This document shows positions 8,573 to 17,107 of a stretch of DNA of 64,000 bases, piece by piece (positions within the stretch are counted from its first letter, which is position 1; every line of letters begins with the position of its first letter). The notes below the pieces were generated by a model. The model was given only the letters and a program-made list of their open reading frames with translations. It had not been told where the DNA came from and did no database searches. Position numbers and translations under genes: made by a program. Origin of the DNA: Croceibacter atlanticus HTCC2559 (GTDB taxonomy: Bacteria; Bacteroidota; Bacteroidia; Flavobacteriales; Flavobacteriaceae); the NCBI RefSeq assembly GCF_000196315.1, contig NC_014230.1, forward strand, positions 62,001-126,000. Direction: 5' to 3'.

Positions 8573-10585
8573 TTAATCTTTAACAAATTTTAAAGTCTGA
8601 CTTTGGTTGTTAATAGTAATTGTTGCAAAGTAAATTCCATTAGATAGCTGAGAAACATCTACCCTATTTGAATTAAGCCTAACATTATTTACTTGTTTTC
8701 CTTGAACATCAACAATTTGTAGGGACGTATTCTTTGTATCATTTTGTAAACCTTCTACATACAAATATTGGTGTGTAGGATTTGGGTATAAATTTAACTG
8801 CAGTGCGCTATTGTCTTTAATTGATAATGTTTGACCTTCTTGAACAAACAAGGTTTCATTTATTGTCGGGTTTAAAATAGTATCTACAATACCAGATGGC
8901 CAATAAATAGTTACACTTTCTATTTCTGTATCTGTACCTATTCCAAAATGTGCATTAAGAGAGCTCATATACCTAAAACCATCTCCACTACGTATATCTC
9001 GCATTTGAGATCCCATTGCGCTTTGTATTTCAATTCTTGCTCCTATACCATTCCAGTTACTTTGCACACCTTCTGTCGTAATTTTTAGCCAGTTGTTATC
9101 ATTACCATCATTCATATAAATATTACCAGAGAGTATATCCAAAAATCCATCATTATTAAGGTCTCCAATAGGACCAGCTCCAAAGTTTACTATCTGTTGA
9201 GTAAAGGTCATATCTCCGTTATTAAAAAAGAAATTTCCAGAACCTGAGTAAATGTCTAAATACCCATTGTTGTCAAAGTCATGAGTTACATACTCTATAT
9301 CTGTATCTTCAAAATTCTCTAAACCTGTACCTGTAATAACATCTGTAAAAGTAGACTCGTCGTTACGCATAAATTTATGACCTCCATTAGTAAATGAACT
9401 GGCGCCAATAAACGCATCCATATCACCATCATTATCAAAATCTCCCCAAGCAGAAGACCAAGTTTGCACTGGGTCTGCCAAATTCATAGCCGTACTTACT
9501 TCTGTAAAATTACCACTACCATCATTCTCATGTAATTGATTAATGTTGGCACCAGAGTTACCACCACGACATTTTGCTATAAACAAATCCATATCGCGAT
9601 CATTATCGTAATCTATCCAAATGGAGCCGTAGTTGCCGCCATTTACAGTATCTCCTAATCCACCTTGATTAAAGGTTAGGTTCCCATTACCATCATTTAT
9701 ATAATACACATTAGGTTCAACATCATGACATACAAAGGCATCTAAATGACCGTCATTATTAATATCTACAAAATTAGAGCGTTGTGAAAACACATATTCT
9801 GATCCTGAAATTTGTGAGAAACCAGTACCAGTATCATTTGCTATCATAAATGTGACACCACTTGCACCTCCATATAATAAATCGTTGTAGCCATTACCAT
9901 CTATATCTCCAGCAGACAAGCTCCACGACGGAGAATTTTCTGCAGATGTAGTTTCGATGTTTGCTGTTGTGAAGTCACCTGAAGTTTGCTGATATCTGAT
10001 ATTAACATTGGTAGTGCTAATTGAAACGATGTCATCTAAATAATCGCCATTCATATCGACCAATGCTCTTTGAGTTCCATCTGTTTCAGAACCAGTAGAG
10101 GTAAATGTGATGATTGTCTCTGGTTCTGCAATAACTGCACCTTCAATAATTTGAAAATCAAACCCTGAAGAATTCCATTTATTATCAAAAGCAATATAAT
10201 ACGTTGTACCTGCTTCAACATTAAATTGTGCTATAGATAAAAATCCAGTTCCTGCATCATCATCTCCAGAGCGACACACTAAATCTCCACAAGTTCCAGT
10301 ATATACATGAAACCTTGTATCTGCCTGAGGATCTTGATTTTGGTTTTGGGATAGGTCTGTGGTAATTGTAAGCCCTAAATTTTCTTGTGCGGTATATGTA
10401 TACCATTCGCCTGCAGTTGCACCACCACCATTAGCTGCACAAATTGGCGATGGCACTTCTGTTCCATCTATTGCATCAACTGTATATATACCTTCGGTTA
10501 TTGCTATTGCACTCGCGCAATCGTCTTGGGAAAACCCCAAGCTTGAGATGAGGCAACATAAGAAGCTTAAAGTAATTTTTCTCAT
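8573..10585 (-). CDS. Secreted FG-GAP/VCBS repeat protein with ASPIC/UnbV domain and type IX sorting signal
   Basis: A 670-residue secreted protein. In order it has a signal peptide (ending SLGFSQ), a pre-peptidase C-terminal-like beta-sandwich (about 20-150), and several FG-GAP/VCBS calcium-loop repeats such as DINNDGHLDAF, DYDNDRDMDLF and DFDNDGDMDAF (about 170-490). An ASPIC/UnbV-like region (about 495-585, ending HFGIGTDTEIESVTIYWPSG) follows. The C-terminal sorting domain starts at LNLYPNPTHQYLYVEGL, which directs export by the type IX system and surface anchoring. It is probably co-transcribed with the upstream diheme cytochrome gene. Confidence 0.88.
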   Translation of the reverse strand: MRKITLSFLCCLISSLGFSQDDCASAIAITEGIYTVDAIDGTEVPSPICAANGGGATAGEWYTYTAQENLGLTITTDLSQNQNQDPQADTRFHVYTGTCGDLVCRSGDDDAGTGFLSIAQFNVEAGTTYYIAFDNKWNSSGFDFQIIEGAVIAEPETIITFTSTGSETDGTQRALVDMNGDYLDDIVSISTTNVNIRYQQTSGDFTTANIETTSAENSPSWSLSAGDIDGNGYNDLLYGGASGVTFMIANDTGTGFSQISGSEYVFSQRSNFVDINNDGHLDAFVCHDVEPNVYYINDGNGNLTFNQGGLGDTVNGGNYGSIWIDYDNDRDMDLFIAKCRGGNSGANINQLHENDGSGNFTEVSTAMNLADPVQTWSSAWGDFDNDGDMDAFIGASSFTNGGHKFMRNDESTFTDVITGTGLENFEDTDIEYVTHDFDNNGYLDIYSGSGNFFFNNGDMTFTQQIVNFGAGPIGDLNNDGFLDILSGNIYMNDGNDNNWLKITTEGVQSNWNGIGARIEIQSAMGSQMRDIRSGDGFRYMSSLNAHFGIGTDTEIESVTIYWPSGIVDTILNPTINETLFVQEGQTLSIKDNSALQLNLYPNPTHQYLYVEGLQNDTKNTSLQIVDVQGKQVNNVRLNSNRVDVSQLSNGIYFATITINNQSQTLKFVKD

Positions 10586-10616
10586 AAGTTAAGTATTTAA
10601 GTTTAGTTTAGTTTCC

Positions 10617-11768
10617 TTAGTTGCAGGATGGCTCTAGGCTGTTTATCCATTCCTGTATTAACGCGGCACCTTCTTCGTGATTTACAGTTCTGCCTAAAAG
10701 TGGCATTCGTACAGCTTCATCTGTACTGCTTATTCTTTCATACAGTACCGATCTTGCTGCATTTCCCGATGCAATTATATGTGTAAACTGGTCTCCAATA
10801 TTTTCATCAGGTGTTACACAAATTCCTAAATTTTCGGCTATTGCAGTTTCATTATACGCAAAGCGCATTGGCCTATAATCACAATGGCTACCTTCTGCAT
10901 GGCAGTGCGCACAATTAATATCTATATATGCTCTTACGCGCTCTGTAATATCTGCAGATGTATCATCCCACTTTACTACAGTTTGTATAGTTGAAGGGTA
11001 ACTATCTAAATATCCTTGAAATTGAAATTTCTCCAATTGGTTCATTTCACCATCGGTATAGGCAAATATCTTATTAATGTTTTGAGGCTTAAGACCAATA
11101 GGAATTGGTTGGTCATTTTTTTTATGACACGTAAAGCATTCGCCTTCAGAAGGTATGCGATAGTTTATTGTTTGAGTTTCATTACCATCGTTAACCCAAG
11201 TTATATCTGTAAAACTGCCATCCATATCTAGTACGGCATTGGTTTGATCTTCATTCCAAATGTATTCTGCAAACTCCCAAGTATTGTTGAGTTTATACAT
11301 AACACGAGTCTCAATAATTTTTGTAGTGTTTGATGGCTGTACGTTTATGTAATAAAAATTCTTAATAAGCACTGTGCCATTTGGAAAGTCTAGAAGAGAC
11401 GCATCTGAAGTATATGAAGCTGAAACGCCAGATGGCATCCAGATAAATCGTTTTTTCTTAGCATAATCTGAAAACAGTGGTGACTGTAAGTCGTAAGGCA
11501 GAACATCGTCCTGAGGAATTAAATTTGAAATGTCTCCTTGAAAGAAATTATAGTCAGATAGATTTTGATAAGGAACTTCTGCTGGATTAAAAACCACCAA
11601 TGTCTCATTCTCTCCACCAGTATTACCATCATCTACTGGATCATCATCTGTAGGATTTACAGTAGTAGGTGGTTCTTCATAACCATCATCTTCTGAACAA
11701 GCAGTTATTACTAGTATAACACATAGAAAAATACATCTTAAAATAGCAAAGGGTAATTGTCTTAACAT
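10617..11768 (-). CDS. SO2930-family diheme c-type cytochrome lipoprotein
   Basis: A 383-residue lipoprotein with a lipobox ending ITACSEDD and an acidic linker of D/P/T/G. Two haem-attachment motifs, CFTCH (about residue 213) and CAHCH (about residue 288), indicate a diheme c-type cytochrome at the cell envelope. The spacing and the region IPIGLKPQNIN resemble the SO2930 family. It may pass electrons in the periplasm or surface layer; the redox partner is unknown. It is 31 bp upstream of the FG-GAP gene on the same strand, probably in an operon. Confidence 0.8.
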   Translation of the reverse strand: MLRQLPFAILRCIFLCVILVITACSEDDGYEEPPTTVNPTDDDPVDDGNTGGENETLVVFNPAEVPYQNLSDYNFFQGDISNLIPQDDVLPYDLQSPLFSDYAKKKRFIWMPSGVSASYTSDASLLDFPNGTVLIKNFYYINVQPSNTTKIIETRVMYKLNNTWEFAEYIWNEDQTNAVLDMDGSFTDITWVNDGNETQTINYRIPSEGECFTCHKKNDQPIPIGLKPQNINKIFAYTDGEMNQLEKFQFQGYLDSYPSTIQTVVKWDDTSADITERVRAYIDINCAHCHAEGSHCDYRPMRFAYNETAIAENLGICVTPDENIGDQFTHIIASGNAARSVLYERISSTDEAVRMPLLGRTVNHEEGAALIQEWINSLEPSCN

Positions 11769-11856
11769 ATAAATACTGTCTTTTACCGATAAAAATAGGT
11801 AAAAAAGTATAATGTTAAGTTAAATGCAATTTTTTAACGCGTTGAATGTCTTAATA

Positions 11857-13071
11857 TTAATTACCGTTCACAAAATCTTGCAGATATTTAAATCTATCTG
11901 TTAGCGTGCCTTTACTAGTTGTCATTCGCGCTCTTTGCAAAACTCCATCCTTATCACCGTTAAAAAATGCTGGAATAACATGTTTTAAAAACATTTCACC
12001 AAAACCTTCACTGGCATCCTTAGGAAGTTCACAAGGTAAATTATCTACAGCCATTACTGTTATTGCATCTTTTTCATTAAAAGGAACCTCTTGTTCTGTT
12101 TCTGGATTATAGCCATAAAAAGGATCTGCAATAGTAGATGCCCTAAGTGTTGATGCTACAGGACCATCTACATCACAAGAAATATCTGACACTAAATCTA
12201 TATTAAATTCTGGGTGTTTAGCGTCTTTTCTAGTAAAGAGAAAAGGTGCATCGTTACCATAAAAGTGACCAGCAATAAACATATTGCTCACTTTCGCAAA
12301 ACGCATAAAGTTAGATTTATAAGGCGTAGGATCATTATAAAACTCATAACGGTTACCTTCTTTTCCATCTATACGCGTATTATAGTCTAACACATCGATC
12401 ATTGTGTATACAGGCTCGTCATAATTAGTAGTTAAGTAATCTTTTACATTAACCTGCTTAATTTTGAGATGATCTAAAATCTCTTTAGCTCCTAAAGCCA
12501 CTTTACCTGTTCCAGAAAGTACTATTTTAATATTAGGAAGAGTAATCTTATCCAGTTCGGTTTTCATAGCATTAAGATCTGTAAGACCTTCTGCTTTTGG
12601 CAAACTAAACAGTGTATCTCTTAAGCCTAAAGCTCTAAAGCCATTATAAGCTCCAACCAAACCAGCATAGCGACCAAAACCTATAAGTCTTCCTCCATTT
12701 TCCTTTACAATTGTTTCATGATCATAAAGCTCTATTTTTTTATCTAAAATAGCACGTAACAATGCTCTGTTATATGGTTGTTCCTTAATGGTATGACTGA
12801 AGAAAAAATACTTTTTGTTTGGTATAAGAGCACTTACAGGCACTTCCTTAACTCCAAGAAAGACATTAGCCTCTGAAACATTTTCAGTAACTGTGAAACC
12901 TTCATCTACGTATGCTTGATCTTTAAATATCCTTATATTAGAGGCCTCTACTATAAAATTAGCATCATTAAATGCTTTAGATGCATCTTTTAATTTAGAT
13001 GGTGAAAATACCACACGACGGTCTGGCGGATTTTTACGTTCTTTTATTAAAGCGAAGGTTATGTTACTCAT
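11857..13071 (-). CDS. Alanine dehydrogenase/PNT-like NAD(P)-dependent oxidoreductase
   Basis: I choose the ATG at 13071 (MSNITFALIKERKNPP) over the in-frame ATG at 13119, because the N-terminal IKERKNPPDRRV block is the alanine dehydrogenase/transhydrogenase N-terminal motif; the product is 404 residues. A Rossmann region, IVLSGTGKVALGAKEIL, lies near residue 185. The family includes alanine dehydrogenases and the lysine-forming saccharopine dehydrogenases. Flavobacterial proteins of this layout are usually annotated only as NAD(P)-dependent oxidoreductases, and the substrate cannot be assigned. A TACCTTTGC -7 element on the minus strand lies at 13,141-13,149. Confidence 0.75.
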   Translation of the reverse strand: MSNITFALIKERKNPPDRRVVFSPSKLKDASKAFNDANFIVEASNIRIFKDQAYVDEGFTVTENVSEANVFLGVKEVPVSALIPNKKYFFFSHTIKEQPYNRALLRAILDKKIELYDHETIVKENGGRLIGFGRYAGLVGAYNGFRALGLRDTLFSLPKAEGLTDLNAMKTELDKITLPNIKIVLSGTGKVALGAKEILDHLKIKQVNVKDYLTTNYDEPVYTMIDVLDYNTRIDGKEGNRYEFYNDPTPYKSNFMRFAKVSNMFIAGHFYGNDAPFLFTRKDAKHPEFNIDLVSDISCDVDGPVASTLRASTIADPFYGYNPETEQEVPFNEKDAITVMAVDNLPCELPKDASEGFGEMFLKHVIPAFFNGDKDGVLQRARMTTSKGTLTDRFKYLQDFVNGN

Positions 13072-13161
13072 AGAATACTGTAGTTTTGTCGGTCTTAAAA
13101 AATAACAAGGTATTGGCATACCTTTTGCATTTTTGAAGGTGCAAAGGTATTATAATTATTC

Positions 13162-13170
13162 TACCTTTGC
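13162..13170 (+). promoter_or_regulatory. Bacteroidota-type -7 element upstream of the structured RNA and tmRNA
   Basis: TACCTTTGC matches TAnnTTTG. It sits back to back with a minus-strand copy at 13,141-13,149, making a compact divergent promoter region. The plus-strand element would start a transcript covering the structured RNA at 13,205 and perhaps tmRNA. Confidence 0.45.
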
Positions 13171-13204
13171 TTTAGATTTATTTTAAGGCTTTGTAATGTA
13201 TGAG

Positions 13205-13275
13205 TCTTAGCGTTAGGGATTGAAGCTGTTACCGTGTAACACTGAAAGCCCGACCCGATTTAGGGTAACGCCCAC
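13205..13275 (+). ncRNA. Conserved structured RNA, possibly Flavo-1-like, upstream of tmRNA
   Basis: The block contains GCGTTAGGG and a matching TAACGCCC, a small hairpin GTTAC-cgt-GTAAC, and the segment GAAAGCCCGACCC. I recognise this as a recurrent flavobacterial structured element, possibly the Flavo-1 RNA motif; the name is from memory. The outer stem GCGTTA/TAACGC closes the block. It has no reading frame and lies 80 bp before the tmRNA start, between the divergent promoters and ssrA. Confidence 0.4.
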
Positions 13276-13354
13276 ATCTTTATTATACCAAACTAACTGT
13301 ATATTGTTTGATGTGAAATATGTTCTTTGAAAGCAAAATTTTCAATACAAACTT

Positions 13355-13755
13355 GGGGTCGACTGGTTTTGACAGCAGGTCTAATTGAATAGTAAGCATG
13401 TCGAGCGCTGGGACACAGCTCGTAAATCTCATGATTCACACTTTTTTAAACGGCGAGAATAACTACGCCTTGGCTGCATAATCCGAATTACAGTAGGATT
13501 AACTTAATCACGTGTTAGACACGTGACCAAGATGTCTCGAGAAGGCCTTGGTTTACGGCGTTCTCACTAGAGGCACCGAAAAAGTAAACATAGTTTTGGC
13601 AGGGTCTTGATGCCAAAGTGAACTTTAATTGAGAATAAGGTAGCAGTTGGTGGTCTTAAGCCGGCTGGTGCACGAAAATTAAATTAAGACTACACATGTA
13701 GAAAGCTGTTGAATTGCTTGTTTGGACGGGAGTTCGAATCTCCCCGACTCCACCA
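13355..13755 (+). ncRNA. ssrA: tmRNA (transfer-messenger RNA)
   Basis: The gene begins GGGGTCGACTGG and ends with the tRNA-like half, GTTCGAATCTCCCCGACTCC plus encoded CCA. The 5' GGGGTCG pairs with the 3' CGACTCC to close the acceptor stem. The internal reading frame at 13,452-13,481 encodes GENNYALAA and a stop, which is the degradation tag added to proteins on stalled ribosomes. The length of 401 nt is in the normal range for Bacteroidota. A strong terminator follows immediately. Confidence 0.97.
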
Positions 13756-13756
13756 A

Positions 13757-13790
13757 AAACCCTCGAAACTCTAAGTTTTTCGAGGGTTTT
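13757..13790 (+). terminator. Rho-independent terminator of tmRNA
   Basis: AAAACCCTCGAAA and TTTTCGAGGGTTTT form a strong stem directly after the CCA end of ssrA. Confidence 0.9.
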
Positions 13791-13886
13791 TAATTTTATG
13801 TGATATTATAGGTGACAAGTTTTATATAACTATCTTTTTTTTTAAAATAGTGTTTATAATCTCTGAAAGCATTTAATTTTTAGCAA

Positions 13887-13927
13887 TAAAAAAATCCTCA
13901 GAACATTAATTCTGAGGATTTTTTTTA
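13887..13927. terminator. Bidirectional terminator
   Basis: ATCCTCAGAA and TTCTGAGGAT form a 10-bp stem flanked by A-run and T-run, so it can terminate in both directions. It separates tmRNA from the minus-strand small-gene operon that ends at 13,941. Confidence 0.8.
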
Positions 13928-13940
13928 TTTAATGTAGTAA

Positions 13941-14072
13941 CTACTCTTCTTCGTTAGATATTTTAAGACCATCACTAGTTGAGTTGTCTTCTTCACTATG
14001 CATATTTTTACTATCTCTAGGAGTGCTATGTCCTTTTTCATTTTTTACATTTCTGTCATTTCCATTACTCAT
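13941..14072 (-). CDS. Small charged hypothetical protein (43 aa)
   Basis: A short frame on the minus strand starts MSNGNDRNVKNEKGH and ends KISNEEE. It is hydrophilic, with many S, N, D and E residues, no transmembrane segment and no cysteine. It starts 4 bp after the SemiSWEET stop codon and has a bidirectional terminator just behind it, so it fits as the last gene of a three-gene operon. No function can be assigned; the composition resembles small stress-related proteins, but this is inference only. Confidence 0.55.
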   Translation of the reverse strand: MSNGNDRNVKNEKGHSTPRDSKNMHSEEDNSTSDGLKISNEEE

Positions 14073-14076
14073 AATA

Positions 14077-14328
14077 TTATTTTTTTAGTTTATAGGTTAA
14101 TAAAAGCATATAGCCATTTAATAGAAAAGCTAATGCGTTAGTTATTATTATTGGAATATCATCTTTGAGGATTCCATAAACAGTCCAGAGTCCGACTCCT
14201 GACATAATTATCATTAACATGCCTCTTGAGACATCATCAACCTGTTTTGACTTATATGCTTTAACAATTTGAGGTACTATACCACACATTGTTAAAATAC
14301 CTGCGACGATGCCTAAAGCTGCTTCCAT
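14077..14328 (-). CDS. SemiSWEET-family sugar transporter
   Basis: An 83-residue membrane protein with three hydrophobic helices (about 5-22, 37-54 and 58-77). It carries the family PQ motif, CGIVPQIVKAYKSKQVDDVS, after the first helix. SemiSWEETs are half-size homologues of eukaryotic SWEETs that dimerise in the inner membrane to move mono- or disaccharides down their gradient. The length is right for the family. It sits between a DUF2383-type protein and a 43-residue small protein on the same strand with very short gaps. Confidence 0.85.
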   Translation of the reverse strand: MEAALGIVAGILTMCGIVPQIVKAYKSKQVDDVSRGMLMIIMSGVGLWTVYGILKDDIPIIITNALAFLLNGYMLLLTYKLKK

Positions 14329-14336
14329 TAATATAT

Positions 14337-14789
14337 TTAATGTACGTCCTCTAATCTAGAAACACTCTCTAAAGTGTTTTTAATATCTTGAACTTGTTGT
14401 GTAATTGTACTTCTTAAATTATCAGGAATCTCTTTGTTGTTATTTAAAAACTCTTCGTAGTCTTCGATACTTGCTTTATCGCCACGAAGACATTCTTCTA
14501 ACAACGCCTCATCATTATCTTGTGAGAGTGCAGTTTTCACGTTAATCCAAGTTCTATGCAAAGACCCTACAGCACTTCCAGAAGCATTATCGTTATGGTC
14601 TGGGTTGTAAATTTTTAATTGGTTTAATAATTTACCTGCAAACTCTTTACGCTCAGCAGCCTGTTGGATAAAAAATGACCTTAATTGACTGTCATTAGCT
14701 TTATCTGCAACTTGTTTATAGCCTTTATATGAATCATTATTATTTTCAATTATTTCTTGTATTGAATTGGAAATTTCTTTCTTATCCAT
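14337..14789 (-). CDS. PA2169/DUF2383-type four-helix-bundle protein
   Basis: A 150-residue, all-helical, cytoplasmic protein with the DUF2383/PA2169 pattern: an N-terminal helix (ISNSIQEIIENNNDSYKGY), then LRSFFIQQAAERKEFAGKLL, and a second helical pair containing LLEECLRGDKASIEDYEEFL. The fold resembles ferritin-like four-helix bundles, and its role is poorly known but linked to stress in other bacteria. It is the first gene of the small operon with SemiSWEET and the 43-residue gene. Confidence 0.75.
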   Translation of the reverse strand: MDKKEISNSIQEIIENNNDSYKGYKQVADKANDSQLRSFFIQQAAERKEFAGKLLNQLKIYNPDHNDNASGSAVGSLHRTWINVKTALSQDNDEALLEECLRGDKASIEDYEEFLNNNKEIPDNLRSTITQQVQDIKNTLESVSRLEDVH

Positions 14790-14948
14790 ATCTATAATTT
14801 TATAGTTAATAATTATTCAACTCAAATATAAAAAGCATATGTATGTTTACTAATATTTTAATATATATTAGGATTTTTCTCTAAATCCATTGTTAAAATA
14901 AAAGTTAATACCATAACTTTTATTTAAATTTTTATAATAGCTGTAACC

Positions 14949-14980
14949 TTTGTAAGTTTACCTAGTTGCCCCTATTTTTT
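14949..14980 (+). promoter_or_regulatory. Candidate promoter of the array recombinase
   Basis: TTTG at 14,949-14,952 and TATTTTTT at 14,973-14,980, separated by 20 bp, resemble the Bacteroidota TTTG / TAnnTTTG promoter. They end 19 bp before the presumed TTG start. The 210 bp between 14,790 and 15,000 holds no gene. Confidence 0.4.
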
Positions 14981-14999
14981 ATTTATTTAATTATAGCCA

Positions 15000-16127
15000 T
15001 TGGCATCATCTCTTCTTATATATAGTATTAAGCATCGTAGCAAAGAATGTTATGCTTTTCGGTTTTCTTATAATACTGTACTTAATAATGCGATTAAGAA
15101 TCATCGCCTCATATTTTACAGTACTACATTTAAAACTTATTACGCCTTTAAGGATAGTATAACCTTAAAAGATCTTCTATCATTTTTAAACACTATAGTT
15201 AATATTAAAATCACACTGAGCGAGGATATTAATAAAGAGCTTGAATTAGAGACAACTTCGTATAAACTTAAAGATCTTCCGAAGCTTTCTTCGTCTCATA
15301 CAAAGACACTACAAAACTTTAGCAGATGGATGTCAGAAAAACGACTTGCACAGAATACAATTGACATTTATACTGAAGTTACTAGAATATTTTTAAGGTA
15401 TCTTTCATTGAAACAAGCTGATGAGATCACTAATATTTGGGTACAGCGGTTTAATTATGATTACATTATAGGAAATGGATTTGGTGTTGCTTATCAAAAC
15501 CAATGTATTAATGGCATTAAAAAATTTGTTTCATTTTTAGGGAAACCTTTAGTTCTGGACACTTTGGTTAGGCCTAAAAAGCCACAAAAATTACCTGTTG
15601 TTTTAAGTAAGGAAGAAATCTCTCAATTGTTTAACGTTATAAACAATTTAAAGCATAAGGCTTTACTTGCATTATTATATTCTGCAGGATTACGTATTGG
15701 AGAAGCATTGCAACTTACACCAGAAGCAATAGACAGTAAACGGATGCTTATACGCATTGAACAAGCAAAAGGAAATAAGGACAGGTACACACTATTATCT
15801 GAGAGTTTTCTTACACTACTTAGAATGTATTACAAAAAATATAAACCTAAAACATATTTATTTGAAGGGCAGAATGGCGGCGCCTATACGTCATCAAGTG
15901 CACAAAAGGTCTTAAAACGAGCATTAAGAGATGCAGGAATTACAAGGATAGGTGTTACTTTACATACCCTTAGGCATAGTTTTGCTACACATTTATTAGA
16001 GTCTGGCACAGATTTAAGGTACATACAAGAATTGTTAGGGCATAATAGTCCTAAAACCACAATGATCTATACTCACGTAAGTAGTAAAAGTTTACAAAAC
16101 ATTAGAAATCCGTTTGATGAACTTTAG
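15000..16127 (+). CDS. Tyrosine recombinase, likely cassette integrase of the array
   Basis: A 375-residue protein. Residues 1-90 form an extra N-terminal domain, about 95-190 a SAM-like core-binding domain, and 200-375 the catalytic domain. The catalytic set is visible: R232 in SAGLRIGEAL, K257 or K260 in QAKGNKDR, H322/R325 in LHTLRHSF, H348 in LLGHNS and Y357 in MIYTHV. The tail, NIRNPFDEL, resembles the end of integron integrases (RSPLDAL). However, the stretch between the catalytic lysine and HxxR is short, so the IntI-specific insertion is absent; by architecture it is closer to XerC/D. The TTG at 15,000 is the only plausible start. It reads toward the attI-like site and cassettes, unlike classical divergent intI genes. 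Confidence 0.85.
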   Translation: MASSLLIYSIKHRSKECYAFRFSYNTVLNNAIKNHRLIFYSTTFKTYYAFKDSITLKDLLSFLNTIVNIKITLSEDINKELELETTSYKLKDLPKLSSSHTKTLQNFSRWMSEKRLAQNTIDIYTEVTRIFLRYLSLKQADEITNIWVQRFNYDYIIGNGFGVAYQNQCINGIKKFVSFLGKPLVLDTLVRPKKPQKLPVVLSKEEISQLFNVINNLKHKALLALLYSAGLRIGEALQLTPEAIDSKRMLIRIEQAKGNKDRYTLLSESFLTLLRMYYKKYKPKTYLFEGQNGGAYTSSSAQKVLKRALRDAGITRIGVTLHTLRHSFATHLLESGTDLRYIQELLGHNSPKTTMIYTHVSSKSLQNIRNPFDEL

Positions 16128-16243
16128 ATTTATATATATTTACTTGCAGATAAGCGGAACTCATTATATCGAAAACTTCCGCTTATCCGACCTAAATCAA
16201 AAGCTATGCGGAACTAAGTTCCGCATATAAACTAGTTGTAAAC
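16128..16243 (+). other. attI-like region with two inverted repeats before the first cassette
   Basis: Between the recombinase stop and the first cassette box (GTTGTAAAC, 16,235-16,243) lie two inverted repeats. GATAAGCGGAA (16,149-16,159) pairs with TTCCGCTTATC (16,177-16,187), and TATGCGGAAC (16,205-16,214) pairs with GTTCCGCATA (16,218-16,227). All four arms contain GCGGAA or its complement, so they may be recombinase binding repeats. The site is not an attC, because it lacks the long L-arm stem. Confidence 0.6.
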
Positions 16244-16246
16244 AAT

Positions 16247-16528
16247 TTGAGAAATAAACTTTCGAAAATAATATCAAAAGAAGATAATGGACCAACTTTG
16301 GTTGGAAAAATATTGATGATAGTTGGAGTGATAATTTCAACCATTCTTTATGGAATATTTTTTGGGTGGATATTTTTCTTAATTGGAATAATATTTATTT
16401 GGTTTAGCGAATTGTCCAAAACAGAAAAATGGCTGTGGACATTAGTACCAAGCTTAATTTGGATACCAATGATGATACTATTTTCAATTTTGTTACCTAT
16501 GATTTATTATTCAATCGTCAATGCTTAA
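16247..16528 (+). CDS. Cassette 1: small membrane protein (93 aa)
   Basis: First gene of cassette 1, starting with a TTG only 4 bp after the cassette box. Three hydrophobic segments (about 21-38, 37-55 and 63-90) make it an integral membrane protein, with motif SELSKTEKWLWTLVP between the last two. It overlaps the next gene by 8 bp, so the two are translationally coupled. No family recognised. The non-ATG start recurs in several cassettes of this array. Confidence 0.6.
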   Translation: MRNKLSKIISKEDNGPTLVGKILMIVGVIISTILYGIFFGWIFFLIGIIFIWFSELSKTEKWLWTLVPSLIWIPMMILFSILLPMIYYSIVNA

Positions 16529-16880
16529 AAAAATATTCTTTTTCATTTTAATTTTGGTTTCGATTATTTCAGTAGGATATTTTCTAACAAAAGATAAAGA
16601 CGCATTAGAGTTTAGCTCTGAAAAATGGAAAAATTGGACGGAAAGTGAAACGGAATTATCTACGCGGTGGAATATGATAGAAAGCTTGCGTGAAAATCAT
16701 AAGTTGAATGGCAAGACAAAACAAGAATTAATTATCTTGTTGGGCGAGCCACAAATCAAAACTGATAAGGAGTTTTATTATCATTTAGGAATGTCTGGTT
16801 TTGGAATTAATACTGGAACCTTGTACTTTGAATTTGATAACCAAAACAAAGTTATAAAATTTGACATTTGGGACGGATAA
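16521..16880 (+). CDS. Cassette 1: membrane-anchored BamE/SmpA-like small protein
   Basis: A 119-residue protein with an N-terminal signal or anchor helix (about 2-22). Its C-terminal part contains LNGKTKQELIILLGEPQ, then GTLYFEFDNQNKVIKFDIWD. This helix-LGEP-strand layout is typical of BamE/SmpA-like domains, found in many small envelope proteins. It overlaps the preceding membrane protein gene and ends 5 bp before the right box of cassette 1. A specific function is not readable. Confidence 0.55.
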   Translation: MLKKIFFFILILVSIISVGYFLTKDKDALEFSSEKWKNWTESETELSTRWNMIESLRENHKLNGKTKQELIILLGEPQIKTDKEFYYHLGMSGFGINTGTLYFEFDNQNKVIKFDIWDG

Positions 16881-16884
16881 AACT

Positions 16885-17085
16885 GTTTACAACATCGTAT
16901 AAAAACAATAGAGCAATTGTAGCAAAACCGAATGGTTCGGGCACATTTGAGAAGTCGCCAAATTTTTAAATTTGGCTTATTGACAAAGAAAAATAATAAG
17001 AAAAATTTAAAAATTCGGCTTGTGTTCAACCGAATGGATAGCGTGCAAATCTGCCCTACTGTTCTTATACACAACCGTTACCTGC
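16885..17085 (+). repeat. attC1 (long type), end of cassette 1
   Basis: Right box GTTTACAAC (16,885), left box of the next cassette GTTACCTGC (17,077). The L arms GTATAAAAACAATAG and CTACTGTTCTTATAC pair with A-C mismatches at positions 7 and 12. Cassette 1 is 16,236-17,077. Near-identical in the middle to attC13. Confidence 0.85.
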
Positions 17086-17107
17086 AAGCGAAAGCCAGCC
17101 GCACAGT

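Noticed and set aside
13355-16127. tmRNA as the insertion site of the array (a common integrase target)
   Set aside because: ssrA is intact, with its own terminator, and three chromosomal genes separate it from the recombinase; no duplicated ssrA end is seen downstream of the array.
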